Positions 44,135 through 52,413 of a stretch of 64,000 nucleotides of DNA are shown in pieces. Made by a program: the position numbers and the translations under genes. Position 1 is the stretch's first letter. Each line of letters starts with the position of its first letter. The notes beneath the pieces are model-generated. The model had not been told where the DNA came from. It made no database searches and saw only the letters and a program-made list of their open reading frames with translations. The DNA comes from Fen-549 sp964636655 (GTDB taxonomy: Bacteria; Actinomycetota; Thermoleophilia; Gaiellales; Gaiellaceae), in assembly GCA_964636655.1 (NCBI GenBank), contig CAZWTK010000001.1, positions 80,290 through 144,289 on the forward strand, given 5' to 3'.

Positions 44135-46231
44135 TTAAGACACGTCGTCGCTCGGGTCGCGGCGAGGACCGATCAGGTCGGCGATCTCGTCGGCGCTGGC
44201 AGCGGGGACGAGCACGGTCAAGCGGTCGCCGCTCTCCAGCTCGAAGTCGTCTGCCGGCTCGATCGCCTCGTCGTGCCGGCTCAGGGCGAGGACGGCCGTC
44301 GAGGCGGGCCAGTCGAGATCGCCCAGCGTTCGGCCGACGGGTGCCGACCCCTTGCCCAGCTCGACGTTGATCACGCGGTAGCCGCGTAAACGCCCGAGTG
44401 CCGAGCCCACACGGCCGAGTCCTTCGCTGCGTGACGCGCTTCCCTGCCCGCGCTCCGCTCCCTCGACGCTGCGTCCGAGCTTGGCGTTGTAGGCCCGCAG
44501 CACGCCGTAGCGGGTCAGCCAGCCCACCACCTCGGCGTGCTCGGCAGTGACGACCGGCAGTCCGGAATGAACGCGAAGCAGTGCAGCCAGCGCATCCTCG
44601 AGCGTCTGCGTGGTCTCGAGCGGCGGCGTCTCCTCCGCCAGATCGCCCGCCTCGACGTCGAGGGCGTTGTCGCGCAGGGCTTCCTCGATCTGACGCGAGG
44701 TGACGGTTCCGCGGTATTCGCCGTTCTCGTCGACGACCGGCAGCCCGTCGGTCGGGCTCTCGGTCAAGCGATTGATCACCTCGTCCAGCGGCGCGTCCTG
44801 CGCGAGCGAGGCGGGCACGGGCTCCATCGCGTCCGCGACTCTTAAAAGCCTCATCAGGTTGGCGCCGCGACCGCGCATGACGTCGATTCCGCGCCGGCGC
44901 AGCTTGAGCGTGTAGATCGTGTCGCGGCTGAGCAGGCTGGAGACGCCGGCCGCGAGCGCGATCGCGAACATCAGCGGCAGGATGATGCGGTAGTTGCCGG
45001 TGAGCTCGAAGATGATGATCACGGCGGTAATGGGAGCGCGCGCGGCACCGGCGAAGACCGCGCCCATGCCCACCAGACCGTAGGCGCCCGCCGCGGCCGT
45101 CTGGCCGGGAAGAAGATGGTGCACGCCGGCGCCGTAGGCGGTGCCGATCATCGCGCCCATGAACAGCGAGGGGGCGAAGACACCGCCCGAGCCGCCGATC
45201 GCGATCGTCAGGCTGGTGGCGAGGATCTTGCCGGCCAGCAGTATGAGCAGGAACCAGACGACGTAGTTGCCGTGGATCGCGTTCTCGAGCGGCGGGTAGC
45301 CGACGCCGTAGAGCTCTGGAACGGCGAGCAGGAGAAGTCCGAGCAGTAGCCCACCCGCGGCGGGACGGAGCCACTCGGGCCCGCGCCAGAGGCGATCGGC
45401 CAGGTCCTCGCTGCCGTAGAGAACGCGGATGAAGGCGAGACCGACCAGCGCCGCGACGAGCCCGAGACCCGCATAGAGCGGATACTCGACCGGCGAGCGC
45501 AGCTGGAAGTCGGGAAGGTGCAGGAAGGGGTTCGAGCCGAAGGCTGCGCGGCCGATGATGTCGGCGACGAACGAGGAGAGCACGACAACGCCGAAGGAGT
45601 CGGCTTCGAAGTCGCGCAGGATCAGCTCGAGCCCGAAGAAGACGCCCGCGATCGGAGCGTTGAACGTCGCTGAGATGCCGCCGGCGGCGCCGCAGGCCAC
45701 GAGGATACGCAGGCGCGACTCCGGAACGCGGGTGATCTGACCCAGGCTCGAGCCGAGCGCCGAGCCGATCTGAACGATTGGCCCCTCGCGTCCGACCGAG
45801 CCACCCGAACCGATGCACAGCGCCGAGGCGACCGACTTCACCACGGCGACTCGCGGGCGTATGCGGCCGCCGCGCTCGCTTACCGCGTACATCACCTCGG
45901 GCACGCCGTGGCCACGCGCCTCGCGCGCGAACACGTAGATCAGCGGCCCGTACAACAACCCGCCAACAACGGGCACGAGCACGACGAACCAGAAACCGAT
46001 CGAGTGGTAGAAGCCGAATGGGGCGCGACCGGCGGAGCTGTAGTCGCCGTAGCCGCTGAACAGCTTCGTGAAGCCCAGGATCAGGTAACGAAAGGCGACC
46101 GCGCCGCCGCCGGCTCCCGCGCCGACCGCGAGCGCCATCAACACCAGGCCGGTCGGGCTGGCGCGGAGCCAGTCGCGCAGACGCGTCCCGCGTCGCTCGG
46201 GCAGGTGGATGCCCTGCCAGCGGCGCATCAT
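44135..46231 (-). CDS. ClC-family chloride channel/transporter with CBS and TrkA-C domains
   Basis: About 698 residues from the M-M-R-R-W start at 46231; starts further upstream would overlap tetR. The ClC core (about 20-440) has the selectivity motif G-S-G-G-S-V-G-R-E-G-P with the gating Glu, G-G-I-S-A-T-F-N-A-P and G-G-S-G-G-V-F-A-P-S. Two CBS domains follow (about 460-600), then a TrkA-C/RCK-C-like domain at the end (V-I-N-V-E-L-G-K-G-S to L-T-V-L-V-P-A). Cytosolic nucleotide and ligand control is therefore likely. It is 22 bases downstream of a tetR gene and probably co-transcribed with it. Confidence 0.92.
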   Translation of the reverse strand: MMRRWQGIHLPERRGTRLRDWLRASPTGLVLMALAVGAGAGGGAVAFRYLILGFTKLFSGYGDYSSAGRAPFGFYHSIGFWFVVLVPVVGGLLYGPLIYVFAREARGHGVPEVMYAVSERGGRIRPRVAVVKSVASALCIGSGGSVGREGPIVQIGSALGSSLGQITRVPESRLRILVACGAAGGISATFNAPIAGVFFGLELILRDFEADSFGVVVLSSFVADIIGRAAFGSNPFLHLPDFQLRSPVEYPLYAGLGLVAALVGLAFIRVLYGSEDLADRLWRGPEWLRPAAGGLLLGLLLLAVPELYGVGYPPLENAIHGNYVVWFLLILLAGKILATSLTIAIGGSGGVFAPSLFMGAMIGTAYGAGVHHLLPGQTAAAGAYGLVGMGAVFAGAARAPITAVIIIFELTGNYRIILPLMFAIALAAGVSSLLSRDTIYTLKLRRRGIDVMRGRGANLMRLLRVADAMEPVPASLAQDAPLDEVINRLTESPTDGLPVVDENGEYRGTVTSRQIEEALRDNALDVEAGDLAEETPPLETTQTLEDALAALLRVHSGLPVVTAEHAEVVGWLTRYGVLRAYNAKLGRSVEGAERGQGSASRSEGLGRVGSALGRLRGYRVINVELGKGSAPVGRTLGDLDWPASTAVLALSRHDEAIEPADDFELESGDRLTVLVPAASADEIADLIGPRRDPSDDVS

Positions 46232-46253
46232 CCGCCCGCGGCGGCTCGCTCGG

Positions 46254-46874
46254 TTACCCTCGGCGGCCGGCATTCGGTTCGGCGTCCGTAAGCAGTATGT
46301 CGAGGGCGTGGCGGATGTTCGCCCAGCGGAAAGCGGTCGGGTCGAGCGCGCTGTGCAGGACGAGCCCGTCGCCGAGCGCGAGCAGTATCGACGCGACCGC
46401 ATTGGCGAGCTCGCGCGGGAGACGCAGGTCGTCGCGCTCGAGCATCCGGTCGAGAGCGTCACGCAGCAGCGCGCGCCGGCGCGCGACGGCCTCGTTCAGG
46501 CGCGAACGCACAACCTCGTCAGTCGTGGCGAGCGCCCATAGATCGGCCCGCAGCTGTACGCGACCGGGATCCTCCGCCTCGCGCAGAACACCGCGCGTGA
46601 ACTCGCGCAGGTGCGTCTCGCCTTTCGACGCCGGGCGGGAGGAGATCTCCGCCAGTGACTGCTCGAGTTGCCCCATCTCCTCGTCGAGAAGAGCCAGCAG
46701 CATCGCCTGCTTGCTCTCGAAGTAGCCGTAGAAGGTGCCCTTGCTGAGCTCGGCGGCACTGCAGATCTCATCCACCGAAACATCGCGGTAGCCGCGACCG
46801 GCGAGCCGCGTGCGGGCGGCGTCGAGCAGCTGCTGCCGCCTCGCCTCCTTCTTGTCCTCGGTGATTCGTGGCAT
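46254..46874 (-). CDS. TetR-family regulator
   Basis: 206 residues. HTH domain at the N-terminus: L-L-D-A-A-R-T-R-L-A-G-R-G-Y-R-D-V-S-V-D-E-I-C-S-A-A-E-L-S-K-G-T-F-Y-G-Y-F (pattern spread over residues 16-52), followed by an all-helical ligand domain. A perfect 24-base palindrome overlaps its start codon (46874-46897), so it should repress itself and the downstream ClC gene. The ligand is unknown. Confidence 0.92.
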   Translation of the reverse strand: MPRITEDKKEARRQQLLDAARTRLAGRGYRDVSVDEICSAAELSKGTFYGYFESKQAMLLALLDEEMGQLEQSLAEISSRPASKGETHLREFTRGVLREAEDPGRVQLRADLWALATTDEVVRSRLNEAVARRRALLRDALDRMLERDDLRLPRELANAVASILLALGDGLVLHSALDPTAFRWANIRHALDILLTDAEPNAGRRG

Positions 46875-46897
46875 AAACTGACCGACTGGTCAGTTTA
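46874..46897. promoter_or_regulatory. TetR operator, perfect palindrome
   Basis: TAAACTGACC-GACT-GGTCAGTTTA, 10-base perfect arms, abutting the tetR ATG on the minus strand. It blocks initiation if bound, a classical autoregulatory layout. Confidence 0.8.
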
Positions 46898-46957
46898 TAT
46901 GAAGACGGTCCAGCCCGCCTGAAATCGCGCTAAGAATCCAGCCGCGCCGCAACCTCG

Positions 46958-47767
46958 CTAGCGAAGATCGCGGCTCGCGAAGCGGATCGCTCCGAGCGCA
47001 AACAGGACAGCCGAGACGACTAGCGGAAGCACGAAGGCCTGCCAACTACCTCCGTGGCCGAGTGGGTCGCTCGAGAGCATCCAGTGCCAGGGGTTGAGTA
47101 GGCGTACCGGGTGAAGGAAGCCGACCTGCTGAGCGACGCCCTCGAGGATGTAGCCGAAGACGGCGACGGTCACCGACACCGCGATCGCCGTACCCCGTCG
47201 CCCCGTGGCGGCTCCGATGGTGAAGGCGAGAGCGGCGAAGACGAGCGCGAGCAGGGCGCTCGCCACCGTCGCGGTGATGATTCGATACAGGGGAAGGCCC
47301 TCGTTCAGCGCGACGAGCGGCGCCATCGCCGCCAGCGCACCGCCGCAGACGAGCGTGAGCGCCAGCAGCATCGCCAGCATCGCCGCGATGCGTCCCGCGG
47401 CGACGCGAACGCGGCTGACCGGATTGGCGAGCAGAAGCTCAAGCGTTCCCGCCGCCTCGTCGCCGGCAACCGCCCAGGTCGCCAGGCCGACGGCGAAGAT
47501 GAGTAAGACGATCGGCAAAACGTTGGCGTAGAACTGGCTGTTCAGGTAGCCGACCGGTGAGGTGATCAGGGTGCCGTCGCTGAGCCCGAGCAGCGTCTGC
47601 GTGCTCGGCGAGAGGTTCGAGAAGGTCTTGTCGAGCGACGCGTTGTTGCGAAGCGGCGGATAGGCAAGTACGTAGAGCGCGTCGACCGCGATCAGGCTGA
47701 GGCTCCACCACATCAGCGAGAAGCGGCGCCGGAAGACCATCTGACCGAGAATGCTGAGCATCGTCAT
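46958..47767 (-). CDS. ABC-2 type exporter permease
   Basis: 269 residues with about six membrane segments. Starts M-T-M-L-S-I-L-G-Q-M-V-F-R-R-R at the ATG that overlaps the ATPase stop. The loop G-D-E-A-A-G-T-L-E-L-L-L-A-N-P-V-S-R is the ABC-2 signature, as in the exporter-type permeases of multidrug or polyketide exporters. It forms a transporter with the upstream ATPase. The substrate is unknown. Confidence 0.88.
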   Translation of the reverse strand: MTMLSILGQMVFRRRFSLMWWSLSLIAVDALYVLAYPPLRNNASLDKTFSNLSPSTQTLLGLSDGTLITSPVGYLNSQFYANVLPIVLLIFAVGLATWAVAGDEAAGTLELLLANPVSRVRVAAGRIAAMLAMLLALTLVCGGALAAMAPLVALNEGLPLYRIITATVASALLALVFAALAFTIGAATGRRGTAIAVSVTVAVFGYILEGVAQQVGFLHPVRLLNPWHWMLSSDPLGHGGSWQAFVLPLVVSAVLFALGAIRFASRDLR

Positions 47768-48678
47768 TGCTCCTCTTCGACCTCGTGTCCCGATCCGTCG
47801 TAGAGCGAGACGAAGAGATCCTCGAGATCGTCGCCGACGTTGTTGATCCTGAGCAGGGTCGCCTTCTCGGTCGCCGCGCCGAGCGCCGGCCCAACGGGCC
47901 CGTCGATCACGATCTGGGCGATCTGTCCCTCCACCTCGACCTCGACAACGCCGGGCACACCGTCGAAGATCGCCGTCGAGACGGGCTCGGCGAAGTGCAG
48001 CTCGAGCCTGCGGCGGGCTTTGTCGAGCAGCTCGCCCACGGTCGAGACGGCAACCAGCTTGCCCGTGCGGATGATCGCGATGCGCGAGGCGATGCGCTCG
48101 ACCGCCGGCAGAATGTGCGAGGAGAAGAGAACTGCGGTGCCGCGCGCCACGGCCTCGCGCACGAGCCGCATGAACTCGCGCTGCACCAGCGGGTCGAGGC
48201 CGCTCGTCGGCTCGTCGAGAACGAGCACGTCGGGGTCGTGTTGGAAGGCCTGGACCAGCCCGACCTTCTGGCGGTTGCCCTTGGAGAGCGCCCCGAAGGG
48301 GCGTCCGGGGTCGAGCCCGAGGCGCTCGACCAGCTCGTCGACGCGGCGGCGGTCGACGCCGCCGCGCAGAGTTCCGAACCAGTCGAACAGCTCGTGGCCC
48401 GTCATGGTCGGGTCGACTTTCAGGTCGCCGGGCAGGTAGCCGATCCGGCGCCTGAGCGCCACATCGCGGCTCGGCGAGGAGCCGAGCACCCTGCAGGAGC
48501 CGGAGCTTGGATTGAGGAAGCCGAGCAGCATCCGGATTGTCGTCGTCTTGCCGGCGCCGTTCGGACCGAGAAAGCCGACCACCTCGCCGGGCATCACGTC
48601 GAGATCGAGCTCCGAGACGGCGGTGAGCGTGCCGAAGCGCTTGGTCAACTTGCTGGTCGTGATTGCCGCTTCGCTCAT
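47764..48678 (-). CDS. ABC exporter ATP-binding protein (drug-resistance type)
   Basis: 304 residues. Walker A G-P-N-G-A-G-K-T-T, signature L-S-K-G-N-R-Q-K-V, Walker B L-V-L-D-E-P-T-S-G-L-D-P-L, switch H in S-S-H-I-L. The C-terminal domain fits the DrrA/CcmA-type exporters. It overlaps the TetR gene upstream and the permease downstream by four bases each. Regulation by that TetR is likely. Confidence 0.92.
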   Translation of the reverse strand: MSEAAITTSKLTKRFGTLTAVSELDLDVMPGEVVGFLGPNGAGKTTTIRMLLGFLNPSSGSCRVLGSSPSRDVALRRRIGYLPGDLKVDPTMTGHELFDWFGTLRGGVDRRRVDELVERLGLDPGRPFGALSKGNRQKVGLVQAFQHDPDVLVLDEPTSGLDPLVQREFMRLVREAVARGTAVLFSSHILPAVERIASRIAIIRTGKLVAVSTVGELLDKARRRLELHFAEPVSTAIFDGVPGVVEVEVEGQIAQIVIDGPVGPALGAATEKATLLRINNVGDDLEDLFVSLYDGSGHEVEEEQ

Positions 48679-49289
48679 CCCGCCGCTCCCGTGGCAAACA
48701 GCCCGCGGCGGTAGACGTCCAGCGCTTCCTTCGCCCAGCGCGCGATGCCGTCCATACCCAGCGGATCGAACTCGAGCGCTATCGAGAGCTGATCGCGCAG
48801 TAGGAGCAGAGCGAGGTCGTTGACCATCACGAAGGCCGCGCGCACAGGAGGATCGCTCGACGCACGGAAGACCCCGTCGGCGGCCAGTTGCTCCATCACC
48901 TCGCGGTTTAGCTCGTACCAGTGGCGAAAGATCATCAGCCCCGGCTCCTCGCCTGAAAGCCAGAGCCGGCGCAGGTAGGCCGGTACCGGCGAGTCGGGCG
49001 GCAGGAAGCGCAGCATCAGCTCGGCCAGCGACGTCTCCGCGTCCTCGCCGTGCCAGTCGAGCGAGCTCATCTGCTGGAAGAGAACGTCGAAGACGCCGTT
49101 GACGTAGGAGTCCACGGCCGCCCGCAGCCCCTTCTTCGAGCCGAAGTGGTGTATCACGAGCGCCGGCGAGACCTCGGCGGCGGCCGCGATCTGCCGCAGT
49201 GTCACCGCATCGGGCCCGCGCTCGGCAAACAGGCGCAGGCTCTCGTCACGGATGACGGCCCTCGCTGTGCGACTCTCCTGGCTGATCAT
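48675..49289 (-). CDS. TetR-family regulator of ABC exporter
   Basis: 204 residues, HTH near the N-terminus (L-F-A-E-R-G-P-D-A-V-T-L-R-Q-I-A-A-A-A-E and H-H-F-G-S-K-K-G-L). First gene of tetR-ATPase-permease. An imperfect palindrome lies just upstream. The effector is unknown; the arrangement is typical of drug-inducible exporters. Confidence 0.91.
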   Translation of the reverse strand: MISQESRTARAVIRDESLRLFAERGPDAVTLRQIAAAAEVSPALVIHHFGSKKGLRAAVDSYVNGVFDVLFQQMSSLDWHGEDAETSLAELMLRFLPPDSPVPAYLRRLWLSGEEPGLMIFRHWYELNREVMEQLAADGVFRASSDPPVRAAFVMVNDLALLLLRDQLSIALEFDPLGMDGIARWAKEALDVYRRGLFATGAAG

Positions 49290-49300
49290 TTGTTCAGGAT

Positions 49301-49318
49301 ACTAAACGAGTGTTCAGT
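49301..49318. promoter_or_regulatory. Candidate TetR operator
   Basis: ACTAAAC-GAGT-GTTCAGT, seven-base arms with one mismatch, 12 bases upstream of the tetR start; an extra TGTTCAG lies at 49291-49297. It also lies in front of the divergent TauE/SafE gene. Confidence 0.5.
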
Positions 49319-49400
49319 TGAGTGCAAGTACCAGCGCGATCCGCTGCCTTCTCGCCGCATGCGGGCATACCGGAATCGACCGGAAGGTATGTAATCCCGA

Positions 49401-50219
49401 ATGAGCTTCTCTCCGACAACCGCACTCTTACTCGTCTTGCTCGGGATCGCAGTCGGCGCCTTTGGCACGCTGGTCGGAGCAGGCGGCGGTTTCGTGTTGA
49501 CGCCGGTCCTACTCATCCTCTACCCGCACGACTCGGCCCAGACGCTGACCGCGATCAGCCTGGCGGTGGTGTTCTTCAACGCGCTCTCCGGGTCAATCGC
49601 CTATCTGCGCCAGCGGCGCATCGACTTCCGCAGCGGCGTCCCCTTCGCTCTGGCCACCGTGCCGGGAGCCATCGGTGGAGCCCTGCTCGTAACCGTCGTT
49701 TCTCGCCGCCTGTTCGATCTCATCATCGCCGCGACACTCGCGGGTCTCGCCGCCTGGCTCGTGCTGGGCGGCGCCGAACGCGAGCATCCGTTTTCCGGCG
49801 GGAGGACGCGCCTGCTCACAGACAGCACCGGACACAGCTACCGCTACCGCGTTCACATCGGGCGCGGCGTCGTCTACAGCATCGGGGTCGGCTTCTTCTC
49901 AAGCTTTCTGGGTATCGGCGGCGGCATCTTCCATGTTCCCCTGTTGATCCGCGCGCTCGGCTTCCCGACTCATATCGCGACGGCGACCAGTCACTTCATC
50001 CTGGCGATCATGGGCGGGACGGCGAGCATCACCCACCTCCTGGCCGGTAGCTTCAGCCACGGGCACGGGCTGCACCGAGCGCTGGCGCTCTCGATCGGAG
50101 CCGTCGCCGGCGCCCAGATCGGTGCGCTCATCTCGACGCGAGTGGGCGGCAGGTTGATCCAGTGGCTGCTGGTGATCGCGCTGCTCGCACTGGCGATTCG
50201 ACTGTTCTTCTCTGCCTGA
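49401..50219 (+). CDS. TauE/SafE-family sulfite or organosulfonate exporter
   Basis: 272-residue membrane protein with about eight helices and the family's twin glycine motifs: L-V-G-A-G-G-G-F-V-L-T-P in the first half and F-L-G-I-G-G-G-I-F-H-V-P in the second. A His-containing loop (F-S-H-G-H-G-L-H) lies near the C-terminus. Members move sulfite, sulfoacetate or similar anions; the substrate here is unknown. Single gene, divergent from the tetR exporter operon. Confidence 0.9.
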   Translation: MSFSPTTALLLVLLGIAVGAFGTLVGAGGGFVLTPVLLILYPHDSAQTLTAISLAVVFFNALSGSIAYLRQRRIDFRSGVPFALATVPGAIGGALLVTVVSRRLFDLIIAATLAGLAAWLVLGGAEREHPFSGGRTRLLTDSTGHSYRYRVHIGRGVVYSIGVGFFSSFLGIGGGIFHVPLLIRALGFPTHIATATSHFILAIMGGTASITHLLAGSFSHGHGLHRALALSIGAVAGAQIGALISTRVGGRLIQWLLVIALLALAIRLFFSA

Positions 50220-50282
50220 GCGACCACCGCCGCCGCCCGAGACGTGTCCGCCCACGCGCATTCGGGCAGAATCGAGGGCAAC

Positions 50283-50888
50283 GTGGACCGAGAGGACTGG
50301 AACCGCCGCTACGAGGGAGACGACCTGCTCTGGACAGACAGGCCCAATCGCTTTCTCGTAGCAGAGGTGGCCGGGCTCGAGCCGGGGCGGGCGCTCGATC
50401 TCGCCTGCGGTGAGGGCCGAAACGCGGTCTGGCTGGCCGAGCAGGGTTGGCGGGTAACGGGCGTCGATTTCTCGCAGGTGGCGCTAGACAAGGCGGGACG
50501 GCTGGCCGAGCGCCACGGCGTCGAAGCCGACTGGGTCTGCGCCGACCTGCTCGAGTATGCACCGCCGCCCGAGGCGTTCGAGCTGGTGATCGTCTTCTAC
50601 CTGCAGCTACCGGCCAAGGAGCGGCGGCAGATTCTCTCGCGCGCGGCCTCCGCCGTGGCGCCGGGCGGCAGCTTCCTGCTCGTGACCCATGACCCCGACA
50701 ACCTCGAGCGTGGCTACGGCGGGCCGCGCGATCCGGCGGCTCTCTACGGCGCCGAGGAGGTCGTGGCCCAGCTCGAGGGCTTCGTGATCGAGCGGGCCGG
50801 CCCCGTCTCGCGACCGGTCGAGACAGCCGCCGGAGCGCGCGAGGCTATCGACGCGCTGGTGCGGGCGCGGCGAGTGGTTGAGCCGTAG
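50283..50888 (+). CDS. TehB-like class I SAM methyltransferase
   Basis: 201 residues from GTG 50283 (V-D-R-E-D-W-N-R-R-Y); an in-frame GTG at 50244 adds 13 residues. SAM motif A-L-D-L-A-C-G-E-G-R-N-A-V-W-L-A and V-T-G-V-D-F-S. The D-W-x-x-R-Y-x-G-x-D-x-L-W N-terminus is shared with tellurite/thiopurine methyltransferase-like proteins. It may methylate a metalloid or xenobiotic; the nearby ars and metal genes make this plausible but unproven. Confidence 0.85.
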   Translation: MDREDWNRRYEGDDLLWTDRPNRFLVAEVAGLEPGRALDLACGEGRNAVWLAEQGWRVTGVDFSQVALDKAGRLAERHGVEADWVCADLLEYAPPPEAFELVIVFYLQLPAKERRQILSRAASAVAPGGSFLLVTHDPDNLERGYGGPRDPAALYGAEEVVAQLEGFVIERAGPVSRPVETAAGAREAIDALVRARRVVEP

Positions 50889-50981
50889 CCGGCGGCAGAT
50901 CGCTACCCGGAAACCGAACGTTCGATTCCTTCGACGTGGCGCAGGAGCCGAGACCGACTAGGTCTGCTACTCTACAGCTAG

Positions 50982-50994
50982 ATGTTTATAACAT
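50982..50994. promoter_or_regulatory. PadR-type operator
   Basis: ATGTT-TAT-AACAT, a perfect short palindrome in an AT-rich island (50979-51003) just before the PadR gene. PadR regulators bind ATGT-N-ACAT-like sites, so autoregulation of the following cluster is likely. Confidence 0.6.
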
Positions 50995-51009
50995 ATAGAT
51001 GATAGAGAT

Positions 51010-51468
51010 GTGGTACGAATGAGAGGACAGGGTCCCGGACCTGGTTTCGGGAGAGGTAGACGGGCTGGAGCCGGAGGGTGTGGGCCGGGTCGCGGCGGCG
51101 GTCGAGGCCTGGGCGGAGGCCGCCTGTTGGAGGCGGCTGTGCTCGCCTCGCTGGCCAACGAGCCGGCACACGGCTACGACCTGCGACGGGCGACCGAGGA
51201 GTTGACGGACGGATTCGTGTGCGCCGATCCCGGCGGCATCTATCGCCTGCTCCGCCGGCTCGAACAGGAGGGATTCGTCCGCTCGAAATGGTCAGAGGGC
51301 GAGCACGGCCCGCAACGACGCGAGTACGAGCTCACCGCCGACGGTCGCGAGCTACTCGCGCTGTGGGGTGAGCATCTGCGCCAGCGCGAGCACGCCCTTC
51401 AATCGATGATCGAGGCCATAGACAAGTCGAACGCGGAACAGAAAGAAGGGAAGAGGAACGATGCCTAG
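51010..51468 (+). CDS. PadR-family regulator with Gly/Arg-rich N-terminus
   Basis: 152 residues (GTG 51010, or ATG 51022). The first 37 residues are almost only Gly, Arg, Pro and Ala with one Cys (G-F-G-R-G-R-R-A-G-A-G-G-C-G). Then comes the PadR winged helix: L-L-E-A-A-V-L-A-S-L-A-N-E-P-A-H-G-Y-D-L and G-G-I-Y-R-L-L-R-R-L-E-Q-E-G. The dimerisation helix follows at the C-terminus. It leads a six-gene cluster of DUF5320, NifX-like and MinD/ferredoxin proteins and overlaps the DUF5320 gene by eight bases. Confidence 0.88.
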   Translation: MVRMRGQGPGPGFGRGRRAGAGGCGPGRGGGRGLGGGRLLEAAVLASLANEPAHGYDLRRATEELTDGFVCADPGGIYRLLRRLEQEGFVRSKWSEGEHGPQRREYELTADGRELLALWGEHLRQREHALQSMIEAIDKSNAEQKEGKRNDA

Positions 51469-51679
51469 ACAGGATGGAACAGGCCCTATGGGCGAGGGAT
51501 CTCGCACCGGTCGAGGATTGGGACCGTGCGGTAAAGATCCGCAGCAGCAAAGCGAATGGCGCCCCGGGCTCGGGCGAGGCCGCGGTTGGGGCTTTCGCTC
51601 GAGAATGCGTGCTGGATTCCCGGGTCGGGGACCTGGTCGCGGCCTGAGACGCGGTTTCAGAGGGAACGACCAATCATGA
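51461..51679 (+). CDS. DUF5320-type small Gly/Arg-rich protein
   Basis: 72 residues starting M-P-R-Q-D-G-T-G-P-M-G-E-G-S-R-T-G-R-G-L-G, the characteristic start of DUF5320 proteins that accompany NifX-like and MinD-type genes in anaerobes. The rest is Gly/Arg-rich with one Cys (G-P-C-G-K) and no coiled coil. Function unknown. The stop overlaps the next start by ATGA. Confidence 0.75.
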   Translation: MPRQDGTGPMGEGSRTGRGLGPCGKDPQQQSEWRPGLGRGRGWGFRSRMRAGFPGRGPGRGLRRGFRGNDQS

Positions 51680-52041
51680 GGCTCGCGGTCTCTGCCGCCG
51701 GCTCTACGCTTTCGGAGAAAGTGGACGAGCGCTTCGGCCGCGCCGCTTACTTCGTTCTTGTCGATTCATCGACGATGGAGTACGAGATCGTCGGCAACGA
51801 GAAGAACCGCAACGCCCAGCAGGGCGCAGGGATTGCCGCAGCCGAGCTGGTAGCCGAGCACGGGGCTGAGGCCGTGCTCGCGACCGAGCTCGGGCCCAAG
51901 GCGGCGAACGCTCTCCGGCTTGCTTCGATTCCCGCTTATTCGGCGGGCGGCATGACGGTGAACGCGGCCGTGGAGGCGTTCAAGCACGGCGAGTTGCGAC
52001 GGCTCGACGAGGAACCGAACGGGGAAGGGGGTCGCGGATGA
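51676..52041 (+). CDS. NifX/NafY-fold (dinitrogenase FeMo-cofactor binding) protein
   Basis: 121 residues. Fold pattern: M-R-L-A-V-S-A-A-G, D-E-R-F-G-R-A-A-Y-F, N-A-Q-Q-G-A-G-I-A-A-A-E-L-V and the G-P-K-A-A-N-A-L strand-helix. Related small proteins bind Mo-Fe or Mo-Cu clusters, such as the orange protein. No Cys in this copy. No nitrogenase genes are nearby, so a nitrogen-fixation role is unlikely. Confidence 0.85.
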   Translation: MRLAVSAAGSTLSEKVDERFGRAAYFVLVDSSTMEYEIVGNEKNRNAQQGAGIAAAELVAEHGAEAVLATELGPKAANALRLASIPAYSAGGMTVNAAVEAFKHGELRRLDEEPNGEGGRG

Positions 52042-52412
52042 GCGCCGATGCCGTTCTCGCGATCCCCACCAATCTCCCGGGAGGGCTCGATGTTCAGAGG
52101 TCCGGTCACTTCGGCCGCTGCGATTGCTTCACCATTGTGGAGATAGCAGGCGGCGCGATCGCAGACGTTCATACGATCGAGAACGCCGCGCACGTCGACG
52201 GCGGCTGCCTCGGTCCCGTGCAGCTGCTCGTCGAGAACGGCGTGACGGCGATAATCGTTTCGGGAATCGGCGGCCGGCCGCTGCAGGGGCTGCGCTCGGC
52301 CGGAATCGCGACCTATTTCGACAACAGCCTGCCGCTCGTGAGCGAAGCGGTTGAAGCCTTCCGAGTAGGAGGGGTCATGCCGATCGGTGACACGGACGTC
52401 TGCCACGGATGA
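52038..52412 (+). CDS. Second NifX-fold protein, cysteine-containing
   Basis: 124 residues, overlapping the first NifX-like gene by ATGA. Same fold (G-H-F-G-R-C-D-C-F-T-I-V near residue 25, G-C-L-G-P-V-Q-L-L, G-I-G-G-R-P-L-Q-G-L). Unlike its partner it carries a C-D-C pair plus further Cys (G-G-C-L, V-C-H-G), possible cluster or metal ligands. Paired NifX-fold genes followed by two MinD/ferredoxin genes resemble the Desulfovibrio ORP locus. Confidence 0.85.
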   Translation: MSADAVLAIPTNLPGGLDVQRSGHFGRCDCFTIVEIAGGAIADVHTIENAAHVDGGCLGPVQLLVENGVTAIIVSGIGGRPLQGLRSAGIATYFDNSLPLVSEAVEAFRVGGVMPIGDTDVCHG

Positions 52413-52413
52413 T

